A DNA stretch of 64,000 bases, from contig CM059191.1 in assembly GCA_030323885.1 (NCBI GenBank), positions 105,773,456-105,837,455 on the forward strand, read 5' to 3'. This stretch comes from Branchipolynoe longqiensis (lineage: Eukaryota > Annelida > Polychaeta > Phyllodocida > Polynoidae). Shown piece after piece: positions 24,241 through 35,100 of the stretch. The position numbers were made by a program, and so were the translations under genes. The notes under the pieces were generated by a model that saw nothing but the letters and a program-made list of their open reading frames with translations, made no database searches and was not told where the DNA came from. Position 1 is the first letter of the stretch. The number at the start of each line of letters is the position of its first letter.

Positions 24241-24989
24241 ATTGTGAATAGGATATCCCATTTTTCCTGATCTGAGCGGATTCATTTATGCATCCCAAGT
24301 TTGTATGATCTGCGCATCTGCAAACAAATGGTTAGGATGATGAGAGGTGATTAATCAATGTCGGCCTCAGAGTCTAGCCGCTTAGTTGAAATTACAGGAA
24401 GGCTGAACCAAAGCTGGAACAAGAGAAGGTTTCATTGTGTGACTTGAAAGCTTTCTGTCTAGTAGTGGGCAAGGGCAGGGGGAAGCGGGGGTGGGAGGGG
24501 GGCGGTCACATGACGACAGAGCCATTGCACCAGGCACAAAGGTCATCATTTCTCACAGTATCATCTGTAAAGCGCAATTAACAAACATTAATGTGTTTTT
24601 CCGCGAGGACGCTAGTTGCAAACCCCAAATTCAAATACACAATTTTAGTTTTTTTTTGATGGGATGTTTATGCTGTCCATAGCATATAAGCTCAGATGAT
24701 CGAGCTTGTTTTCAATGCTGGGCAGTTATCGGTCTGTGTTTCTTAAGTGGTTAGTGATCTATGTTAGTATTTCTGGATTTTCTTGGTAAGAGTCTTCCTC
24801 TTTTTATTTTTTCCTACACTTATTTCTAGATTAGCCTACTCTATTTACATATTATAGGCTGGTACGTAATAGGTAGTTGGTTTATGTTTGGATTTGATGT
24901 TATCTGGCTGTTTTCTGGCAGGGGGTTACCTCTCATGGGCTGTCCAGCTGGTGGGCCGTGACATATCACATGCCCCCTTGTGGAACAGC

Positions 24990-25690
24990 TTAGAGGGGGT
25001 TTCCTGGTTTTATTTTGCACAGATATTTTTGGTATGTTTTTAGGCCAGGAATTTGTCGTTCCTTTACCATTTGTGCGTTCCATACTTTGGCAGCCATTTC
25101 CAGTGGGCTTCTTTCGTGAGCTTTGATTTGGCTTCTGGTCTGCCTTAGTAGTGGTGCATTGTTTGCTCTGGTGTTCCTTAGTGGTTGGATTAGATGTTTA
25201 TTGTCTCGACTATATTCATACGCTAGGGTTTTTAGGTAGATTATTCTTCTGTTTTCTAATAACATTACTTTAGTTCTTTTGTGTATGTCATAGGTGGGAT
25301 GCAGTTTGTCTACTTTGAGGCAGGTCTTTAGGGCTCCATTTTGCAGTATTTGCAGTATTTTTTGTAATTCTTATTTAGCCCCCATGTAAATTACATCCCC
25401 ATAGACGAAGTAGGGGAGCACCATACCTTTGAAGATTTTTATTGACATTTCTTGCATCCTATAGTTTCTTAGTTTTGCAAATAGCCACAGTTTGTGGTTT
25501 ATTCTTTGGATGATTTTTGTTGTACATAGGTTGTAGTTTAGCTGGCTGTCCAGCTCTAGGCCTAGGTATTTGTAGTGATTTATATTTTCTAATATTTGGT
25601 TTCCTAGCTTGCAGTGTAGATTTCTTTCCGGCATTGATTTATGTGAGAAGAGCACTATTAAAAGGGTAGATTTGTGACAGCATCAGTGGC
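24990..25690 (-). pseudogene. Decayed LINE reverse-transcriptase C-terminus
   Basis: Two minus-strand open pieces form a broken non-LTR retrotransposon end. The upstream piece (25371-25655) has YKYLGLELDSQLNYN and, after K-I-I-Q-R-I-N-H-K-L, IFKGMVLPYFVYGDVI, the RT thumb and the segment after it. The downstream piece (24990-25340) has LQILQNGALKTCLKVDK and the charged tail AAKVWNAQM. A stop/frameshift near 25370 separates them. The catalytic YxDD region is absent. It is a dead 5'-truncated copy in intron 13. The LINE clade is not assigned. Confidence 0.75.
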
Positions 25691-25699
25691 ATTTATAAC

Positions 25700-26470
25700 C
25701 TTTTCAATTTGAAAGTTGTGTTACCTGAGTGCAGGACTCAACTGGGAAACCAGCATCGCCAGGCAGACCTAGAATAGGAGCGGCTAACTGGGTCATTCTC
25801 TGAAACTGGCCGCCACATTTTTGGTTTCCACCGTTACGCTGGTGATAATTATTCTTTTTTTTTGGTTGCAAGTCAAAATAATTATTGCTGCCTCTGTATG
25901 TTAAGTATGTTAGCTCTGCTATATGTATTCAAATTTAACCTATCCCACAAAATGAATCAATGGTATGCTTGTATGGTTTTGTGCTAAAGTGAAAATTTAC
26001 ACATGGACAACACGCATGCATCCAAACTTTTTATCTCAACTTTTTCCTTGTAATATAATCTTTTTTTGCTTAACTAATCAATCAAATCCTGTTTGAATTT
26101 GTTTCGTATGTTAAAATGATGTTCTGAATGTGTGTTTGATTTCCATGTTACAAGAGCAATTTTAACGTAGAGCATAATATGTATCAGATCAAAATCAAAG
26201 AGCGAAATAGCTTTGTTTTCAAATCTGACATACGTACAGCATGAAAACCTTCATATGAACATGGACTCGGCTATTATTTGGAACGTTTTCACCTTTAGTC
26301 TCCAAGTCACATGTTAGTGCCCAGTTTCAGAGACTGACCCACCTACTATCTGACACGCGCTGTGTGCATGCAAGCAGCGCTTTCGTCATGAGCGCCTGGC
26401 GGGCGCCTGGCGAACTGCATGCGGCAGGATAATGTGTGATCAGGGTTTCACTTACGGGTTGAACAGTGTG
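25700..26470. other. Intron 13, nothing recognised
   Basis: AT-rich non-coding DNA. Neither a tandem repeat nor an exon is visible. Confidence 0.5.
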
Positions 26471-26479
26471 TGAACTTAC

Positions 26480-26528
26480 TCGTCCCAGTCACCTTCCGCA
26501 AATCGACCTCGCTGAACCTCTGCTCGTC
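26480..26528 (-). CDS. ARAP: ARAP exon 13: second PH domain
   Basis: The acceptor is TTCTATTTGCAG and the chosen donor ACGA|GTAAGT. It encodes DEQRFSEVDLRKVTGT and ends one base into the next codon, matching the two-base start of exon 14. An earlier GT (CGGAAG|GTGACT) is possible but breaks that phase. E-x-D-L-R-K recurs in ARAPs after the second K-K-x-L-F-x-Y segment. The CA-rich array begins about 60 bp beyond the acceptor. Confidence 0.85.
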
Positions 26529-26585
26529 CTGCAAATAGAAACAACGCAGATCAGGTAGTGCGCCTTGGTAGTGGGAGGCTCAAAC

Positions 26586-28395
26586 CTCAAACACACACAC
26601 GCATCCTGATACACCTCACCCTCACACATCCCACACACAATCCACCCTTACACCCCCCACTCACACACACACATCCAACCCTCACACACCCCACCCTCCC
26701 CACCAACACACACCCCACCCTCCCCACCCACACACACCCCACCCTCACACTCCCCACCCTCACACATCCCACACACAATCCACCCTTACACCCCCCACTC
26801 ACACACACATCCAGCCCTCACACACCCCACCCTCCCCACCCACACACACCCCACCCTTACACACCCCACTCACACACACACATCCAGCCCTCACACATCC
26901 CACCCTCCCCACCCACACACCCCACCCTCACACACCCCACCCTCCCACCCACACACCCCACCCTCACACCCCCACCCTCACACATCCCACACACAATCCA
27001 CCCTACACCCCCCACCACACACACACCAGCCTCACACCCACCTCCCACCCACCTCACACTCCCACACACTCCACCCTACACCCCCCACTCACACACCACA
27101 TCCACCCTCACACCATCCCACCCTCCCCACCCACACACCCCACCCTCACACACCCCACCCTCACACATCCCACACACAATCCACCCTTACACCCCCCACT
27201 CACACACACACATCCAGCCCTCACACACCCCACCCTCCCCACACACACACTCCCCACCCTCACACATCCCACATACAATCCACCCTTACACCCCCCACTC
27301 ACACACACACATCCAGCCCTCACACATCCCACCCTCCCCACACACACACTCCCCACCCTCACAAACCCCACCCTCCCCACCCTCACACATCCCACACACA
27401 ATCCACCCTTACACCCCCCACTCACACACACACATCCAGCCCTCACACACCCCACCCTCCCCACCCACACACACCCACCCTCACACATCCCACACACAAT
27501 CCACCCTTACACCCCCCACTCACACACACACATCCAGCCCTCACACATCCCACCATCCCCACCCACACACCCCACCCTCACACACCCCACCCTCACACAT
27601 CCCACACACAATCCACCCTTACACCCCCCACTCACACACACATCCAGCCCTCACACATCACAACCCTCCCCACCCACACACACCCCACCCTCACACTCCC
27701 CACCCTCCCCACCCACACACACCCCACCCTCACACATCCCACACACAATCCACCCTTACACCCCCCACTCACACACATATATCCAGCCCTCACACACCCC
27801 ACCCTCCCCACACACACACTCCCCACCCTCACACATCCCACACACAATCCACCCTTACACCCCCACTCACACACACACATCCAGCCCTCACACACCCCAC
27901 CCTCCCCACACACACACACACTCCCCACCCTCACACACACAATCCACCCTTACACCCCCACTCACACACACACATCCAGCCCTCACACATCCCACCCTCC
28001 CCACCCACACACACCCCACCCTCACAAACCCCACCCTCCCCACCCACACACACACCACCATCACACTCCCCACCCTCACACATCCCACACACAATCCACC
28101 CTTACACCCCCCACTCACACACACACATCCAGCCCTCACACACCCCACCCTCCCCACCCACACCCACCCACCCTCACACATCCCACACACAATCCACCCT
28201 TACACCCCCCACTCACACACACATCCAGCCCTTACACATCCCACCCTCCCCCCCCCACACACACCACCCTCACACATCCCACACACAATCCACCCTTACA
28301 CCCCCCACTCACACACACACACCACCCTCACACATCCCACCCTCCCCACCCACACACCCCACCCTCACAAACCCCACCCTCACACACCCCAGACT
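26586..28395. repeat. CA-rich satellite, 1.8 kb
   Basis: Mixed units such as CACACCCCACCCTCCCCACC, CACACACAATCCACCCTTAC and CACATCCAGCCCTCACACA recur in a higher-order order of about 95-225 bp. The plus strand stays open for 675 codons (PHTHT repeats), which I reject as a gene. In the ARAP sense strand it is G/T-rich. It starts about 60 bp from exon 13. Confidence 0.93.
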
Positions 28396-28507
28396 AGATA
28401 GCAACAAGTATCAATTGTTTAAGTCATTGGTTTTACCCAGCCGGGATTTGAACTCCCGACCTTCCCCACGGGAAGCCTGCGCTCTACCGATTCGGCCACT
28501 GCGTCGG
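28396..28507 (-). mobile_element. SINE family B, head fragment
   Basis: The minus-strand tRNA-like head (GTGGCCGAATCGGTAGAGCG, GGGAGTTCAAATCCC) and the first body segment are present. The rest is lost into the CA satellite. Confidence 0.75.
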
Positions 28508-28805
28508 TCCCTAAATAAGCTTAACCCTAACGCCAGGCCAGAACATAACACAGGAGGCAGAGCTACCCGATCACTAACAACATAACTTTCACCCTGACCC
28601 CTATTACTAAAACAAAATTTAAAAGATTTGCATCAAATTGGACTAGTGCTGCCCAGCGGTGAAAACAAGTGTTAACACACTTATCCGTTATGAGCAGAGT
28701 AAATAAATTCACCACACACACAACAAAATATGTTCGACAGCCATCCTTCAGGGCTGACAAAATGCCAGGTTAATGAAACACACAGAATAGTTACAAAATA
28801 GTTAC

Positions 28806-28862
28806 CTTCTTATACAGAAACAAGGTTTTCTTCTTTATGTGCATCCAAGTCATCTGCCAATC
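28806..28862 (-). CDS. ARAP: ARAP exon 12: second PH domain, strands 2-3
   Basis: The acceptor is CACCCTCTACAG and the donor AAGAAG|GTAACT. It encodes DWQMTWMHIKKKTLFLYKK, 19 codons in phase 0. W-x-x-x-W/R-x-x-I-K-x-x-x-L-F-x-Y is the K.W..L....L.YY core of a PH domain. Confidence 0.88.
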
Positions 28863-28982
28863 CTGTAGAGGGTGAAATGAAAACATCAAGTTGTAAACCA
28901 AGAAATAGCATAATGTGGAGAGAAACTGAAAAATTAACCTCCTTTGGTCGGACTGAGTTGATGTGATTAATTTATTGTGGTA

Positions 28983-29085
28983 GGCCATGTTGTATGGTAC
29001 AGCCGGTTCTCACTGGTCTGTATGTAACGCAGCGCAAAGGGATGACAGGGAAAAGAAACTTATGCTTCACAGTTTATTCTCCTTC
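28983..29085. repeat. Dispersed repeat shared with 62655-62757
   Basis: TAGGCC.TGT.......CGGTTCTC.CTGGTCTGTAT and AG..AAACTTATGCTTCA-type words occur in the same order at both places (here GGTTCTCACTGGTCTGTATG, there GGTTCTCCCTGGTCTGTATC). Confidence 0.65.
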
Positions 29086-29089
29086 TCCA

Positions 29090-30190
29090 CTCAGTGTCAC
29101 AGATCCAAGTGACCCGCCCGCTGACTAGTGAGGTAACATGTAACCTCACGGTTATAGGATGGCTGCTAGCCAGTCACAGAGGGACAGTCCATCCAGGGAC
29201 CGCCTCTGGTTAACGTGCTGCCACATGTTGCGTCAGAAGGGCAACATATGTCAGCGTAGTCACTGCCACCACCGCCTGGTGTATGTATATATACAGGGGC
29301 ATATCCGATTCTAAGTAAAGATTTCAATCGCTGATTTGTTGCAACAATGTATTTGGCTCTTGCTATCCGGAGCGCACTTCATCCACACCTCTCTCTATCT
29401 CCTCTCTGCTGGGCATGCTCCTCCTTGATAATGTCTGAAAAGAGTTCCAGGAGGGGGAGCCCACCAGAATTTCACTTTCTACTCTTACTCTGTCCGTGTC
29501 TTTGGCTTGCCAGCTGGTCACCATAGAGCAAATAGACATGGTCCTTTGACTCAACTCTCATTTCTCTTTCCTAAACTCTATCCTTTTTTTTTCTCCCGGG
29601 CTTACTTCTCCCCCTGATCAAGGGAGTTGTTTGCTTGTGTGGGGCCCTGTACCTTATCGTTTCTCTCACTTTGTTCTTGTTGCTGGAACCGGCTGGACAC
29701 ACCTTTACCCATCGCTTCCTTCTGAACCCGTGCTGCTGTTACTGGATACGAGTGCTCTGCTACCGCCGGACCAGAATGATCCGGGGCTTCCCCAACCCTT
29801 CGCTGCTTTGAATGTTGTAAAGACATCCCCAGCTTCTACAACCGTCCCACCTGAAGATTAATCTTCAACCAAAGATTGCACCGATTTATCAGGGCCTTTC
29901 TATATTGCTGCAGTTCTGCAGCCGGTAACCATCGTAAGGTTACGAACCACCCCAAAAGCAATGTATTTGGCAGAAGTATGAACTTTAATTTAATGTAACA
30001 TTGGTTGCTCGGGTGGAAGATCACCCCTTGGGGAAGCCGTACAGTTACCTTACTCCATGTTTGTGGTTATATAAAACTCAACTCAATCACAGGCTAACTA
30101 TTGCAACAATTTCTTCTACCACATTTGACTAATAAAGTGCTTTTATTGACCTCCCACCCCCACCTCCTTCTCATTGCACCGTGCCTAGAG
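29090..30190. other. Intron 11, no gene recognised
   Basis: There is a TATATATACAGGGG motif near 29287. Overlapping frames at 29602-29861 have no domain. Part may be old LTR-like sequence, but no terminal repeat pair can be shown. Confidence 0.35.
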
Positions 30191-30199
30191 GACATTTAT

Positions 30200-30482
30200 G
30201 GTTGGATGGTTGCTGAAGTTTTACGTCCTGGCAACATATAAGGTCATATCAGGACGGGCACTGATTTGTGACAGTGTGCACTCATGGCTACTTTATAGCA
30301 CTGCTCCACTAGAAATCAGGCCGCTGGCACCATGACCCAATATCCCACTCAGTCACATTATCCTGACACCAGGCTAGAAAGCGACAAGTATCAATCATAT
30401 AAGTCATTGGTTTGACTCGACCGGGAACCCAACACCCGTACACAAGGCCTGCGCTCTACCGATTCGGCCACCGCGCCCGGTA
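30200..30482 (-). mobile_element. SINE family B, near full length
   Basis: The head (GGTGGCCGAATCGGTAGAGC) lies about 10 bp from the exon 11 donor. Body words include AGTCAAACCAATGACTTATA, AGGATAATGTGACTGAGTGG and a CCAGGACGTAAAAC tail. The internal CTATTAATGCCGAG segment is deleted. Confidence 0.85.
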
Positions 30483-30492
30483 TGACACTTAC

Positions 30493-30582
30493 GGTGGTGG
30501 CACCCTCTCGTAGGAAGACGATGCCGCCGCGGTCCAAGCCCTTTATCTTCTCCAGCGAGTCGGTCGGCAGTGGGGCGAAGCT
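30493..30582 (-). CDS. ARAP: ARAP exon 11: linker and start of second PH domain
   Basis: The acceptor is CTGCTGCAG and the donor ACCACC|GTAAGT. It encodes SFAPLPTDSLEKIKGLDRGG and then IVFLREGATT, 30 codons in phase 0. The D-R-x-G-x-V/I-F/Y-L-R/K-E-G pattern matches the opening strand of the PH domain that sits just before RhoGAP in ARAPs. A SINE head lies about 10 bp outside the donor. Confidence 0.9.
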
Positions 30583-30994
30583 CTGCAGCAGATCAACATC
30601 CCAAGAGTTCAGGCACAAAACCACGTAAACGTCAATCCAAAAATGTAGTTTAAATAAAAGATTATTACCTGAAAATAATTGTAATTCTCACTAATTCCAC
30701 TTTTCACATGATCATATGGTTATGGAGCAATAAACAAAAAAAGTAGGAATATAAAAAAAGAATTGTAGGTTTGATTGCAATGTTTATCTCCATTTTTGGA
30801 TTGGCGTTTACAGGGTTTTGCGCGTGATTTCTTCCCTACATGCAGCCAGGTCAACAGGGGGAAACACATCTCTGCTCATTCAAAACCAATAGTTGGTGAA
30901 CAGTTTCCTCAGCCTCAAGTATTGTCTACGCCAAGACTTTGGTTTTCAAGTCAGCAGAGGCATCACATAGTGTTTCCATACAGTATGATAATGA

Positions 30995-31240
30995 GTCAAT
31001 GGGGTTTAACGCCCTAGCAACATCTGAGGACATTTCACAACGGATAAGATAAGTTATGGACCCAAACCACTTTAAATACTTTTTAAGTCATTGGTTTAAC
31101 TCGACCAACGTTCGAACCCATGGGTTCGAATCCCACGATCTACCAAAACGGGGAGCCTAGGTGGTGTAATGGTTAGCAGTAGCACACTAGCCAGGACTGA
31201 CAAGAGAAGAGATGTGGGTTCAAACCCTGCTCTAGGTGCA
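30995..31240. mobile_element. SINE fragment plus separate tRNA-like head
   Basis: 30995-31155 carries family B ends (GCCCTAGCAACATCTGAGG, AAGTCATTGGTTTAACTCGA, GGTTCGAATCCCACGATC). 31155-31240 is a different tRNA-like unit (GGTGGTGTAATGGTTAGCAG box A, GGGTTCAAACCC box B). Confidence 0.6.
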
Positions 31241-31307
31241 ATATTTCCCATTTTCACCCCCCCCCCCCCCCCAGCCATGACGTCACCACAGAGACGCGAG
31301 TGAGTAC

Positions 31308-31416
31308 CTTGGCGATCTTGGTCATCCAGTGGTGTCGCTCCTCGTCCGTGTCCGTTGCCATGGTGTACACCCTGCCACCAGCTTTCGTCGTTGCCAGCTC
31401 GAACCCAAATTCGAAC
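31308..31416 (-). CDS. ARAP: ARAP exon 10: PH domain, C-terminal helix
   Basis: The acceptor is TTTGATTGCAG and the donor GCCAAG|GTACTC, a weaker donor. With the carried bases it encodes KFEFGFELATTKAGGRVYTM, then ATDTDEERHHWMTKIAK. F-x-F-E-L-x-T...R-V-Y-x-x-A-x-x-x-x-E-x-x-x-W is the standard end of a PH domain, with the invariant tryptophan of the closing helix. It ends in phase 0. Confidence 0.96.
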
Positions 31417-31718
31417 CTGCAATCAAAATGCAACTATTGTGGTAGCTCGCTGTGACGAATTACCAAAGGCGTACTAACTAGACATTAGATGGATGTATAT
31501 AGATAGAAAGGCTTTGATGTGGAATATAATTGATTATATTAATATAAATTCGTGGTGCTCCTTTAATTATTTATTCATGATTTATGGTCCATTTTTATAT
31601 GTATTTATTGCTCTAATATTGTACGCGCATGCTATTTTCCGTGGCCTGGTAGACGCTGGTGCCGCCTGCTGCACTTCCGGTGCACCATTCGCGCTACTTC
31701 GTCATTCGCCTCCAGATG

Positions 31719-32020
31719 TTAAAGCTGCAGAGTCCGATGAAATATCAAATTTTCAAAACTAAACCAATTATCTAGATTTGATTTTAGATATCTAACTTAG
31801 ATACTGATGAACTTATTAAGCATTTGTTTCTGCGTAGAAGGCAATACTGAGTCAAGTTAACAGAACCTGTTACTGCAGACGTCTATGGTGTCAGAGTTTT
31901 GGCAAGCTTGCCAAAACTAATTTTCCATGTTTGCACTCAGTAGATACTAGTGATCGATCTAATATATTTATCTCAGAAAAAAATATAGAAATTCAAAACC
32001 ATCGGACTATGCAACTTTAA
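31719..32020. mobile_element. TAGTCCGATG-family MITE, complete
   Basis: The ends are TTAAAGCTGCAGAGTCCGAT and ATCGGACTATGCAACTTTAA. Inner landmarks match the 3199-3553 copy, but about 50 bp before AGTAGATACTAGTGATCG are deleted. Confidence 0.88.
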
Positions 32021-32284
32021 TGTGTACGGTAGGGCATTTTGCAAGGCCATAGCCAAGTACAACATATGGCGGTAAGTGAAATAGGCTAATAAGCAGAGAC
32101 GAGCGGTGGCGTCACTGTCGGAGCTGAGGTTGAGTAGGTTGGAATAGTAGATGACTAGCCTGAGGCTCCACCACCCGATTACTGGCAGGTGGAGGTGAGG
32201 ACCGAGTATGGAATTCCAGGTTATTATACTCGTATCATTCTTATACAGCATATATATTTGTTTTTACCTAGTTCATATAAGCCA

Positions 32285-32690
32285 GGTGTGTGTGTACACA
32301 CGATAACACACATTCACACATGCTCACAAACACACTCACACACACGCTCACGCTCTCACACACGCGCTCACACATGCTCACACACATGCCCACACACATG
32401 ATCACATACTCACACACATGCTCACACATACCCACACACATACTCACACACATGCTCACACACATGTCCACACAGATGCTCACACATCCACTCACACACA
32501 TACTCACACATGCTCACGCACATATTCACACATGCTCACACATACTCACACACACTGACACACATGCTCACGCATACTCACACACATAATCACGCATACT
32601 CACACACATGCTCACACATACTCACTCACTCACATACATACACACACATACTCACAAACATGCTCTCCCTCACATGCATGCAAACACACT
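32285..32690. repeat. CACACATGCTCA-type repeat
   Basis: CACACATGCTCACACATACT and related 10-12 bp units extend for about 400 bp. All three plus frames are open, which is a repeat artefact. Confidence 0.9.
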
Positions 32691-33098
32691 TCCTTCATGG
32701 AACTCAAATGACACAAAGCTCAGGTGTCAAGTATCTGAATTGCCCATAATTCAGAATCACTTGGCCTCATTAACAGCCCATTGTGAATCGTGTGTGTGGT
32801 GACCACACTGTCTATAATTGTCAGTGTTGGCAGGTGTCTGTTAGATATTAGTTCTACCGATAACCACTAGTGTCAGTAGCTATCTAGAAGGCGTAGACAG
32901 ACAGAAAAGGTGATGTAAAGTAGAATATAACATCTTGTGAAATATCCTCTACATAGAAAACAAACTGTCTCGAACTTAGTGGATTGAAAGCTGGCGGTAG
33001 TTACAGGAAGTGACTCCAGGTGGCGCCCCAGAGCAACAGAGGAGGAATGAACAAATGTGAAATACAATTTAAAAAACATGGGTGCCTAATGTTATATA

Positions 33099-33429
33099 CA
33101 GGGATGAAAGTGGTCCCTGGGAAAAAAAGCGGAAATGCTGATTTTCTCCCATAGGTTTAGCATTGTCAGGGAATCGCGGAAAATTCCCGGAAGTCGTGTT
33201 TATTATATATTGGTATACGCTGATAGTGCTGCGCCGTTTGAAGCACATATCAGCAGTATACACTGATAGTGCTGCGCCGTTTAAAGCATGTATTAGTAGT
33301 ATACAATGATAGTGCTGCAGCGTTTGAAGCATTTATTAGTAGTATATGTTGATCGTGCTGCGGGATCGCATTAAGGGCCTACAGGAAAATCCCGAAAATC
33401 CGCGAAATCGCGGAGATCTTTCATCCCTG
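33099..33429. mobile_element. hAT-like MITE carrying a 47-bp tandem repeat
   Basis: The inverted ends CAGGGATGAAAG and CTTTCATCCCTG are flanked by TATATA on both sides. Inside, 33203-33355 holds about four units with TGATAGTGCTGCGCCGTTTG and AAGCACATAT, a motif also found at 41160-41300. GGAAAATTCCCGG and its inverted partners lie near the ends. Confidence 0.75.
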
Positions 33430-33842
33430 TATATAACACATTCAATTGCACATTTTTAGCGAATACAATTAAATAAAAAGAGTAAAGTTAAGAAGTGTTC
33501 ACATGGAGTAAAGGAAAGGAAACACCAAGCTGCTGGGCAACAACACAATTCTCTTTTCTTTGTAGATAAACTTTTGTTGAATTTAAAAGATATTAGGTAC
33601 ATGAATCAATATAACATAATATGGCCGGAAGACCAGTGCCTCGGCACTGAAAAATAACAGTCTTTATTCGCAGAATAAAAATGATTATTCACCAAACAAA
33701 CAAAAAAGAAATCAAAATAATTCTGAGCATGGGATCTGAATCGACACTTCTGCCATTCCGGGCCAGCATGCTGACCGTTAGGCTGTCTGGGCTGCCTGTT
33801 GCACTCACAGTGCTACAGTGTCACTAACACACTACTACTCAC

Positions 33843-33910
33843 TTGTCGTCAGACGTGACCCCGACACTCATCATCTCCTTCCGCTCTATGCTGTCCTTCG
33901 CCTGTGTACT
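33843..33910 (-). CDS. ARAP: ARAP exon 9: PH domain, middle
   Basis: The acceptor is CTTGTTTCAG and the donor GACAA|GTGAGT. It encodes STQAKDSIERKEMMSVGVTS and then DD, ending two bases into a lysine codon completed by exon 10. The segment I-E-R/x-K-E-x-x-x-V-x-V corresponds to the loop and strands that follow Y-Y-D in the PH domain of exon 8. Confidence 0.88.
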
Positions 33911-33984
33911 CTGAAACAAGCAGCACCAGCAAAACGCCCGGATCAGCGTCCACAAGGAGATACACAAACAGTTTGTTGCTTGCT

Positions 33985-34274
33985 GAACCGGGCGCGGTGG
34001 CCTAATCGGTAGAGCGCGGGCCTCGCGTACGGAATGACTTTAAAATTGATACGTGTCGCTTCCTAGCCTAGTGCTTGGCATTAATAGGATAGGGCAAGGA
34101 CTGGTTAGCTCAGTGTCAGGATAATGTGACAGTGGGATATCGGGTCATGGAGACAGCGGCCTGATTTCTCATGGGGCAGCACTATAAAGTCGCCATGAGT
34201 GAGCACTGTCACAAGTCAGTACTAGTCCTGATATGACCTCAGATCTTGCCAGGATGTAAAACAACAAACAAACT
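33985..34274 (+). mobile_element. SINE family B with target-site duplication
   Basis: The tRNA-like head CGCGGTGGCCTAATCGGTAG is followed by the full family body. Both sides carry the direct repeat GTTGCTTGCT (33975-33984 and 34275-34284), the expected 10-bp duplication. It sits about 75 bp upstream (gene sense) of exon 9. Confidence 0.9.
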
Positions 34275-34284
34275 GTTGCTTGCT

Positions 34285-34600
34285 AGAGTTGTACGTACTG
34301 GCAACATCTAAGGTCTTATCGGGACTGGTACCGACTTATGACAGGTCACATTGCGACTTTACAGTGCTACTCCACTGGGAGACCAGGCCGCCGGCACCAT
34401 GACCCGATAACCCACTCAGTCACATTATCCTGATACTTTGCTAACCAGTCCTTATCCTATCCTAATAATGCCGAGCGCCAGGCTTAGTAGCGACAAGTAG
34501 CAATTGAATAAGTCATTGGCTTGACTCGACTGGGAATCAAACTCCCGTTTCCCGCACGGGAAGCCTACACTCTACCGATTCGACCACCGCGTCCCGTCTA
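34285..34600 (-). mobile_element. SINE family B, opposite orientation, tail to tail
   Basis: Head CGCGGTGGTCGAATCGGTAG on the minus strand, body CTAAGCCTGGCGCTCGGCAT, AGGATAGGATAAGGACTGG. It directly follows the plus-strand copy, giving an inverted SINE pair inside intron 8. Confidence 0.85.
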
Positions 34601-34986
34601 CACAAACAGGCCTGTCATCCACATCCTCATAAACACACACCTACACTGACTTCACACTGCACAAATACGCGGCACTGCAGTATCAACATTCGTTACGGTC
34701 CACGATGGCCAACTTTGAAATCGGTAAAGAATGGGGGGAAAAAACGAGAGGAAGATTTTATGATTTTTTTAAAAAAGCAGAAATTCTTGTTCTTATAAGA
34801 ATATGAAATTAAGAAAGAAGCCAAAGGTAAGATGGAAGTTACACAAGGTGATATAATCCAGCTGTCCTTAGACATTCTTAAATTTGTTTATATTGTACAT
34901 TGTTAACAAAGTTCTGCCTGCTATTTACATTAAAGGCATTATTGGCAGACCTGCCGACTCAGTGGACATGTCCACCCGGCGCTCAC

Positions 34987-35097
34987 CTTGTCGTTGTCGT
35001 AGTAGGAGAGGACGCCTCGCTCCAGCTTGAACCAGCGCTTGTTGTACTCGCGGAAGTTACTCTGTAGTTTGTGCAGGTAGCCCTTCACACACATCAT
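34987..35097 (-). CDS. ARAP: ARAP exon 8: PH domain, strands 1-4
   Basis: The acceptor is CACCTGCAG and the donor GACAAG|GTGAGC. It encodes MMCVKGYLHKLQSNFREYNK followed by RWFKLERGVLSYYDNDK. K-G-Y-L-x-K..........K-R-W-F-x-L....L-x-Y-Y is the classic N-terminal half of a PH domain, including the basic residues of strands 1 and 2 that can contact phosphoinositides. It is exactly 37 codons. The 64-bp minisatellite starts within about 3 bp of the acceptor, so the intron end is itself the last repeat unit. Confidence 0.97.
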
Positions 35098-35100
35098 CTG

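Noticed and set aside
26558..28585. 675-codon plus-strand frame (PHTHT repeats)
   Set aside because: It is the CA-rich satellite; the last part reads into a SINE head. No codon-position bias is visible.
29602..29861. Overlapping frames on both strands at 29.6-29.9 kb
   Set aside because: They have no recognisable domain, no splice context and sit in intron 11.
31155..31240. Possible functional tRNA gene
   Set aside because: It has boxes A and B but the arms do not pair into a full cloverleaf by eye. More likely a SINE head.
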